Source: Lingula anatina (taxonomy: Eukaryota > Brachiopoda > Lingulata > Lingulida > Lingulidae). Taken from it: a stretch of DNA of 64,000 nucleotides. Position 1 is the first letter of the stretch; the number at the start of each line of letters is the position of its first letter. The notes beneath the pieces are model-generated. The model had not been told where the DNA came from. It worked only from the letters and a program-made list of their open reading frames with translations, and searched no databases. The position numbers were made by a program, and so were the translations under genes. This document shows, one piece after another, positions 56,739-64,000 of this stretch. The stretch covers positions 131,889 through 195,888 of the forward strand of contig NW_019775789.1 in assembly GCF_001039355.2 (NCBI RefSeq), in the 5' to 3' direction.

Positions 56739-57932
56739 ATGTCTTTCGACGAGAAATACATTGAAGAAACAAAGAAAATCGCTGAACAGCATGGACTAGA
56801 AGCCCTCGTATCTCATCTGCAAAAAAATCTAACTGAATCTGAAAATGTCAAGGTCAATATTGCTGTAACGGGCATATCCGGTTCAGGAAAATCTTCATTT
56901 ATCAATACCATTCGAGGTTTGACACCTTCCCATGAAGGAGCTGCTGATGTTGACTGTGTAGAGACAACAAAGAAACCGACACCATATCCTTTCCCATTTG
57001 ATGAAAATGTTAAAATTTGGGACCTCCCAGGTCTTGGAACACCAGGTTTCACACAAAAAAATTATGTCAGACGAGCGGAACTTGATGATTACGACTTTTT
57101 TCTTATCCTTACACAAAAACGCTTCACTAACGATGGTCTGTGGTTAGCAAACAGGGTGAAAGACATGGGAAAGAATTTCTTTTTTGTGCGTACTCACTTT
57201 GACAATGATTTGGCCAATAGTGAGAGGAATTTCCCGGGCAGATACAAAGAGCATGAACTACTAGAAAAAATAAAGGAAAACGTCAAGAAACATGTAGATG
57301 GAGAACAAACAAGTCAACAAGTGGAGAAACCAGAGTATGTTTATGTTATATCCACAAATTTCGATGATACTAAAAAGTGGGAATATGGCAAACTGGTGGC
57401 GGATATGAAAGAGGCTCTTCCTGACGTAAAGCGCCAAGTGTTAACCCTAGCCCTCTGGGATCTCTCAGAAGCTTCGATAAAAGAAAAAAGTGCTGTTTGG
57501 AGATCACTTATTTGGCCGGGTGCTTTGGCCTATGGTGCCATAGGGGCAGTCCAGGCAGTAGTCCCAGGCTTACGTTCGTTCGATATGCCTACATTAGCTA
57601 AAATAGAAAACCGCTTTAGAAAAAGCTTTGGGTTAGACGATGCCTCACTCGAACGCCTTTCCAAAAGAAACGGGGTCCCTTTGGGAAAATTATTGTCGCT
57701 GGCGAAGGGTTGTTTTGACATGTCTTCCTGCAAAACGATCGAAGAACTCATCTTAATGTATGCAGGTGCGGGTGCCGAAATTGCCTTTTCTCCAGGTAGT
57801 CCCATGGTCCCTGTCGTTGCCGGCAGTGCATCCTTCGGAATGGCACTGTTTGTTCTTCCCAAAATATTGGATCGCATGGAGAGGGTTGCAATAGATGTTA
57901 TCAAAGCGGCTTTAGAGTTCGAAAATAATTGA
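56739..57932 (+). CDS. GTPase I: IRG-like GTPase
   Basis: Intronless, 397 aa, starting at an ATG preceded by a conserved leader. N-terminal helix 1-38, P-loop GISGSGKS at 45-52, TTKKPTPYPF at 77-86, G3 WDLPGLGT at 94-101, G4-position RTHFDND at 151-157, and ISTNF near 207-211. The C-terminal half (about 245-397) is helical with hydrophobic segments. Best paralogue is H in the opposite arm (shared TxKxPTPYPF, KRFT.D..WLA, DTKKWE.) but clearly diverged, so their split is older than the near-identical G/J pair would suggest. Presumed GTP-dependent membrane-acting defence protein by family resemblance. An AATAAA at 58132-58137, about 200 bp past the stop, may be its poly(A) signal. Confidence 0.88.
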   Translation: MSFDEKYIEETKKIAEQHGLEALVSHLQKNLTESENVKVNIAVTGISGSGKSSFINTIRGLTPSHEGAADVDCVETTKKPTPYPFPFDENVKIWDLPGLGTPGFTQKNYVRRAELDDYDFFLILTQKRFTNDGLWLANRVKDMGKNFFFVRTHFDNDLANSERNFPGRYKEHELLEKIKENVKKHVDGEQTSQQVEKPEYVYVISTNFDDTKKWEYGKLVADMKEALPDVKRQVLTLALWDLSEASIKEKSAVWRSLIWPGALAYGAIGAVQAVVPGLRSFDMPTLAKIENRFRKSFGLDDASLERLSKRNGVPLGKLLSLAKGCFDMSSCKTIEELILMYAGAGAEIAFSPGSPMVPVVAGSASFGMALFVLPKILDRMERVAIDVIKAALEFENN

Positions 57933-58131
57933 CATAGGTAAGCAATTGATCTGACATTCTCAATCCACAAAAATTGGCAAGGGCTTACATTATTTTGCCT
58001 TGTCTTTAATTATTCACCTTGGAGTATGTGAAAGAGAGAGACAATAGGGTCGATGGCCGATAATAAGTATTTAAAGTGAATGAGATAAAATATTACCTAT
58101 TTTAGCCACGGGTCGAAGTTTAGAGTACAAA

Positions 58132-58137
58132 AATAAA
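58132..58137 (+). terminator. Possible poly(A) signal of GTPase I
   Basis: AATAAA 200 bp downstream of the stop. First canonical hexamer after the gene. Confidence 0.35.
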
Positions 58138-58576
58138 TGGCAAGAATCAAGACACTTTTGTAAAACAACCATAGGTCATTATCTCACATTTATAAACAAA
58201 CGCTATAATGGTTTAATATGAATATCGACTTAAATTAAATGCACAAGTGATGTATTTAGACAATTGTATTCATTTTTGATGTTATTGAGATGTAGATGAT
58301 TTTGATATGTCACTATGTCTGTATATATATAGTTTAAATTGCGCACATTCTGTTGTAGTAAAAAATATGTATTCTATCGGCAGTTCACGCTATTGTACTT
58401 ATAGACTTAAAGGACGTTGCAAAAAATTGAAAAACAAAATGAATGCATAACTTTTCTTTTTTATGGTCACATGACCTTCAGTGTTAATTATGTTTTTTCA
58501 ATTTGTGTATTTTAGACTTTAGGTATTCTTATTCCTTAATCAAATGTTATATGTCTTTATTAGCACGTTGTATAAT

Positions 58577-58753
58577 CAGGCCCGTAGCCAGCAAATTCAA
58601 AAGGGGGGTTCTTTTTCTGAAAAAGTGGACCTTTTATAATAAAACCTTTGTGTACATAGATCAAATTGTACCCAGAATGGACCTTTTCTGAGAAACGGGG
58701 CGGATCTTTGGAACCCCCCGAAACCCCCCCCCCCCCCCCTGGCTACGGGCCAG
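58577..58753. mobile_element. MITE with GGCCCGTAGCCAG ends
   Basis: About 175-bp palindrome-ended element: tips CAGGCCCGTAGCCAG and CTGGCTACGGGCCAG, with G-run and C-run just inside. A related GTAGCCAGGGA end lies next to the truncated exons of genes B and C and near 24.30 kb in gene D. Confidence 0.8.
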
Positions 58754-61210
58754 ATAATGTTGGATGAGCTTGACTGTGGCTATATAATCCTTGTTATATC
58801 TCATTTCAGTATAGCTAAATAGTACTAATGATAACAAATGGATTGTATCAATACAGTGGTTACATACGATTTAAGATAATTGATTCAGAGTCTTAGTAAT
58901 AGAAACAAGATCAATTCAAAGGTAATTGTCACTTGAAAAACAAACAAAAGTAATTCAACACCCTCGTATAATACTTTGCATTTGTGGTTGAATGTGTAAC
59001 TAGTATAAATGATTTTATACCATTTATACAAAGAAATTTTTTTTTTGTTTTTTGTTGTTTTTTTTTAGAAATCATTCTACATGTTGTCTTTTGTATATTA
59101 TTTTATCACACACTGTTCTTCCATGGAATGTAATCTGTCGATTTGATAAAATCAAATTTTGTGTTCAGAGGCATAGATGGGGCCGTAGAAAGTAAGCAAG
59201 GGCATGATGATTTCACACAGCTTTGGGACAAAGAGGGAAAATGGAAACGCCGTAACAAGTCTTGTAAAATTATGTACGATCCCCTGAGGTATGAAAAAAG
59301 GCAGAGACAATAGGGTCGATTGACATAAATTATTATTTCAAGTGAACGGGTGACAATGCTTTACGTTAAACATAGGTAGATGTACGGTTGCACAGTTAAT
59401 AGGAAAACAACACTACTATTATCTGAACACTGCTATTATCTGACCTAGACAGCCTAATGCTGTAACGGTCTTTCCTGTATATAAGGGTTTGTTATATTTT
59501 ATTAAGATGTGATGTCTAGGTCAATTGTTTAGATCTTAGCGTTACTGAAATGTAAACTAATTAAATAGTGTGCTGCACCTGTTAATCCCAATGTTTTAAA
59601 GATACAAGTTTCAAAATCCCAGTGATACAATGTAGAAACAAAATTAAATCAGAGGTTTACAATTGTCACATGAAAAGCAAACCTTAATTATACATCTTCG
59701 TGTCCAAGTAAACGCTTTGCTTTTGTGGTTAAATGTGATACTGAGATAAATTATCATTTACAATAAATTATGCAGGAGAGGGCTTTGAAAAACATATATT
59801 TTTGGCCTTTATGTCTTATCAGGGTTTTTGCGCTGTGTTCTCCCGTGGGATTGAATCAATTGATTTGATACACTCAAATGTTGTGTACTAATGCATAGAC
59901 GAGACCGTGAAAAAAAGACAAAAAGACAAAAAAAAAAAAAACGATATGATTATTTCTCGTATCTTTGAAACTAATGATAAATAATGTAGGTTTGCTCAGA
60001 TGTGAGAAGTCCACATTAACTAAGTTGATCTTTTTTCTGATACTTTCTTTTCTCGTAACTGAACTGAATTTTGCAGTTTTAAATTATTAGACCCTGGGAA
60101 TGTATTTTTTGTAAACAACGAGGACTTTAATACATAACGTTCAAAAGTGTTGTCTTTCGTATTTTCTTTTTACCTTTTTTCTCAAATGCGTGCTATTACT
60201 ATCATAAAACAGATATTGCAGGCCGATAGAATCAAACTTCATTTTTGAAAGCATATGGTGATGCTGTTAGATCAGTTTGTCCAAGAAATTAAGCTTTGAA
60301 TTTCTTATACGAAACTCATGTCACCCATAGGATGCATTGTAATCAAACTTACTGGATTTCTTTTTTTAATTAAAGAGAGAGAAACATCCCCTGTGCAGTA
60401 ATTATCAATAACAGTTTTATATGAAAAAAATTCAACATTACCAATATTTGTATATTACGGCTGTGCATATTATGGCATTCGCCTATGACTAACTGCATCT
60501 GAAAGCACCTGTACGAGAGAGTCTCCTCTGATACAGGGTCCGGTTCCCTTTCCTTTGCACGGAGTTTGGCCCACTAACCTCACCTTAACCCTAACCTGTA
60601 TGAAACTAATGAATGAAGAACTTCCGTTACTCGAACACACGGTTTCTTATCACAGGAAACGTCATATGCAGGATGCACCGTATAAATTATTCACATACTT
60701 ATATATAACACTGGACACACTGGACCTCATGTTTTTACATTTCTTTAAAAAAATCTTAAATTCATAATGCATATGTTGGTGGAAATACTTGTGTAGTCTT
60801 CTGACTATTTTATACGCTTAAACTTTTCATTTCTGACCGATCTTTATCTATAAACAAAGCTTTCAATCACTACTGCGACCTTCCAGGCCTACCCACATTC
60901 CAGACTCGGCACCGAATGATCCTGAATTCACCAGTATATTAGACCACACCACCCGTTTTCAAGGTGTGAGTCAGTACGCATTTCACAGTATCAGACGCGA
61001 CACCGCTCTTGCCTAGTACGCGATGTGATAGTGACGATTCTCAGCGGGGTTGAAAAGTATTGCATCACCACTCAAAATTTGTTCGGGGTATGATGGGTAG
61101 GCCTGCCTGGTAGTTGGGTAGGCCTGCCTTCCTCGGTGTGTATTCCTCTGAGACTGAGCAGTATTCACCGGTGCGTAAAACCGAGTCCACCAATGTAGTC
61201 AATATACAGT
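58754..61210. other. Right arm between GTPases I and J
   Basis: Non-coding. Inverted homology to 41.2-44.4 kb, minus the palindrome-headed repeat block. Includes the dispersed repeat at 60.4-60.6 kb also present near 38.1 and 41.6 kb. No gene seen. Confidence 0.55.
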
Positions 61211-61213
61211 GTA

Positions 61214-61437
61214 ATACCCCCTTGACATTGGACGGCGTCCTTTCTGCGTCCTTTCTGCGACCATGAAATTTGGCATTGCTGTGGTCTTAATAAGGAGGCA
61301 CGAGCATTGATTTTGTATCAGAATGAATGCTCAATGATCGGCCAGTTGTCGGCACGTAAAGTATTATAATTTTTTAACTCTCAAATGGGGCCGTACTGCT
61401 GGACGCAGAAAGGACGCCATCCAGTGTAAAGGGGGCT
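61214..61437. mobile_element. MITE with about 35-bp inverted ends
   Basis: Left CCCCCTTGACATTGGACGGC and inner TTCTGCGTCC mirror the right GGACGCAGAAAGGACGCC and GTGTAAAGGGGG. TCAATATACAGT occurs on both sides (61200-61211 and 61441-61452). The left arm of the inverted duplication lacks it at this point. Confidence 0.75.
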
Positions 61438-61613
61438 TAATCAATATACAGTTACAAAAAATCTAAATTGTCAATGGACAATGCTTTGTTAATTTTTTAA
61501 CCTTTGGGGTATTTTTCACATACATTTATTAAAATTGATCCTTTGGAAACCAACAGGGTTCATATGTAGGTAGGAAAATAAAAGTAATAAACAGATAAAC
61601 AGTTATTTCTTAT

Positions 61614-61617
<4 letters not shown>

Positions 61618-61682
<65 letters not shown>
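61618..61682. repeat. (TA)n microsatellite
   Basis: About 65 bp of pure TA; absent from the homologous place in the left arm. Confidence 0.95.
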
Positions 61683-61685
<3 letters not shown>

Positions 61686-62038
61686 CATTATTTTCATTAT
61701 TTTTCTATTCAGTGTCTAAAACTGCTTATATCCTCTTCCTTTGGAGATGAAGATACAGTAGCTAACACTTTAAGCGATATATAAAATAAACAACGCATGT
61801 GACAAACAAAAAAATGTTTACCTGAGAGTCCAGATGGATATTTACTAAATGCAAAGAATTAAATTGATTTATTGTATACTGAATTTCAATTTAATCGAAT
61901 TAAAACATTCATTTTACAGTAAAGGGAAATTAATTATATAGAGCATAATGCAATCACGTATTCTAACTATATTATTTTAAATACAATATACTTATCATGT
62001 AGGTATTGTGTCTTTGGATAATGTCTGAAACGTTATTT

Positions 62039-63084
62039 TTACATTTCCTCTTTGATAATCTTCAAACTCCTGCGAAGTATGAAACCCGTCATACGATGAG
62101 ACAGAAATGCCGACAAAGCACACCCTAAGACGGTGACATAGCCAGGGTACGGGCTCACCGTGAAGTAAAGGGAAAACTTTAGGAACTCGCCAAGAAGCCT
62201 GCCAACACCTGCAACTTGAAATTTCCATGAGCTCGTGAGACCCAAGCGTCTCCAAGAAAGTTCCGTTTGTGTGAGGGTGTTTGTATAATATTTAACCTGT
62301 CGTAGCATTAAGAAAACTTCAACCACCAGGGGAAGAAAAGGAACGGGAACCGCGGCCGCTATACATGGCAGAAAAACAGCTCGCCAGACATTATCACTCA
62401 GGGATTGGATTTTGGCTCTGATGGCGGAAGGATAAGGTACGGATGTGGCTTCTGCAACTGTTTCTTTTTTATACGAAGCAGATGCTGAAACATGTCCGAG
62501 TTCAACTTGGGAAAGTCCCATTTGTCTTTGTCCTGCAACCGTGTAGAAATCAAGTAGACTCGAGTACGGGTCGCTTTAATGTCAGCGTGTTGAATTTGCG
62601 TCTCGCAGTCATTTCGAACTGTATGCAAGCATGATTCCTGGACTGATGTTTTGTCACCCCCTCTTTTCTTGGATGCTATGTCCTGATCAATATGTGTTCG
62701 AACATAAAAGAAACGCTTTCATCGTCTGTTCACCTGTTTAACGAGCCACGCGTCTTCTTCATAGAACCTCCCTTGTCCAAATATCAAGTAGAAATCATAA
62801 TTGTTAAAGTCAACAGTTTCTAAATAATTATCTTTGCCAAATTCTCCAGTTCCAATTCCCGGCAAATCCCAGAAAATAAGGCCTGGTTGATCTGGGTGTT
62901 TATATTGCCCTGTGGTACGTTGCGAACCAAAGGCATCTACGGGTGCCGCGCCAGGGTCGTCAGCCCTCAGTCCAAGAATTGTGTTGATGAACTGAGATTT
63001 CCCTGAACCCGATATCCCACATAAGGCTACGTTGACTTCAGTGTTCGACCACTGGTTGGAATCTTCCATCTTGAACCTGTTCAT
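62039..63084 (-). pseudogene. GTPase J: disabled IRG-like GTPase, paralogue of G
   Basis: Collinear with G from the same initiator Met (63084) to a stop at the 62039 end. The G domain is preserved (GISGSGKS, WDLPGIGT, and RTHID after the lesion). A CGA-to-TGA change at 62719-62721 ends the frame after 121 codons. A one-base loss in an A/T run at about 62461-62471 shifts the frame just after the MFQHLLRI segment. The C-terminal part then continues intact to SLKIIKEEM. Two lesions and otherwise near-identical sequence imply recent inactivation. A truncated 121-residue product is possible but would lack G4 and the helical domain. Confidence 0.85.
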
Positions 63085-64000
63085 GTTCTTTTTGTAAAGC
63101 CTTAGTAGTCGTTTCTTGGCAAAGATAGAGTAAAGAGGAGAAAGATATAAACTCCTTCGCCAACTTAATCTGTATGATTAAATGACTCGACTTTCCTTAG
63201 GCCCAAGCCACACACTAAAGCATTCGCAAGGTGCAGCATTATTTACAGAATAAACACGTAATCAAGTGATGTGTTTGATAGACAATGGGCGTGGCCAAGA
63301 ATACCAGAGCTATGTAAATCAAAAGGTGTTATTGAGAAAACATGCACGTTTGCCACCAGTAATAACATTCAAAATGATTTGAACTAATTTAACGGGTGGT
63401 TTAACGATAGATTGTAATTTGTTAATTAAAACTGTTCAGATAATACTATGGTACTATGAGGATATTTGAAAACATATTAAGATTAACTTTTAAAAAACTC
63501 ACTAAAAGGTCAGTTTTTAAGTAGTCAGTGCCCAAGGTATGAATATCTTGGCATATCTGATAGTTCTCAATTTTGGCAAAGTATATATTTTGACACAGAG
63601 TATGTGGCATAGTTGTACTTATCTCAGGCAGTTGATGTTTTTTTTTGTGTGTGTGTGTGTTCCCTGTTAGCCATATTGTGCGGTAATGTTTTCGACAGGT
63701 CGTCTCTTCTGATACCAAGTGTTGACACTGTCTCGGGCTTAGATAGTTTCCAAGTTTCCATGTAACAGATAGTCCACCTTCTGATACCAAGTGTTGACAC
63801 TGTCTCGGGCTTAGATAGGAAATAAATACAAACGCCTTACCAAGTCTTGTTAACTACCGATAGCTCAAAGATGACCCGCCTACGTATTTTATGCTGATCT
63901 TTTCTAATAGCGGAATTTTTAAAACTTTTAATACCTGTAATTGAATACTGTGACGCACATGAAATACCAGGTCTGTTGATGCAAATCGATTTTGCTAAGG
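63085..64000. other. Upstream region of pseudogene J and end of the right arm
   Basis: Homologous, inverted, to 38.79-39.23 kb up to about 63.91 kb. About 390 bp (roughly 63.31-63.70 kb) has no counterpart in the left arm and looks like an insertion, containing a GT run. The doublet at 63.72-63.82 kb mirrors 38891-38993. No gene seen. Confidence 0.6.

Noticed and set aside
57530-57970. 146-codon minus-strand frame
   Set aside because: Antisense shadow of the C-terminal half of GTPase I.

Overview
The window is eukaryotic nuclear DNA, very AT-rich and full of microsatellites and small DNA transposons. Secreted lectin genes with short phase-matched exons and GT-AG introns sit next to intronless immunity-type GTPases. 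The mix (fibrinogen-related lectins with a chitin-binding-like module, IRG-like GTPases, Tc1/mariner and MITE repeats, low GC) suggests a marine invertebrate, most likely a mollusc or another lophotrochozoan. That is inference; no species marker is visible.

Layout. (1) 0.6-34.7 kb, minus strand: five tandem lectin genes, A 645-3231, B 5093-9451, C 10822-19093, D 20508-24595 and E 28167-34705. Each encodes signal peptide, a peritrophin-A/CBM14-like cysteine module and a fibrinogen C-terminal domain (FReD). A ends in a Thr-rich mucin-like tail. E is a two-unit gene: lectin unit, Thr-rich linker, second chitin-binding-like module, second FReD. Intron positions and phases are the same throughout. 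(2) 35.15-37.27 kb, plus strand: gene F, a five-exon gene for a 174-residue protein of unknown function, divergent from E. (3) 38.8-63.9 kb: a large inverted duplication. Each arm holds one G/J-type and one H/I-type IRG-like GTPase gene: G 39229-40290 (+), H 44494-45720 (-), I 56739-57932 (+), J about 62039-63084 (-). G, H and I are intact; J is a pseudogene with a nonsense codon and a frameshift. (4) 24.6-28.6 kb and about 47.6-52.7 kb share a direct segmental duplication that also copied the last exon of gene E (orphan copy at 52254-52522; broken inverted copy at 55599-55828; scrap near 47.23 kb).

Mobile elements: a 3.66-kb Tc1/mariner-type element with about 570-bp terminal inverted repeats in an intron of gene C; an approximately 170-bp MITE family ending CAGGGGCGGAT with 5-bp target duplications; a hAT-like MITE with an 8-bp target duplication; and several palindromic MITEs. 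The single ambiguous base at 16869 joins a D-like to a B-like copy of the same intron segment, so the 5' half of gene C may be an assembly artefact.

Functional reading (inference): a rapidly duplicating innate-immunity neighbourhood, with secreted carbohydrate-recognition proteins on one side and cytosolic dynamin-like/IRG GTPases on the other. All exon boundaries were read by eye from splice consensus, phase and agreement between paralogues; no search or transcript data were available.
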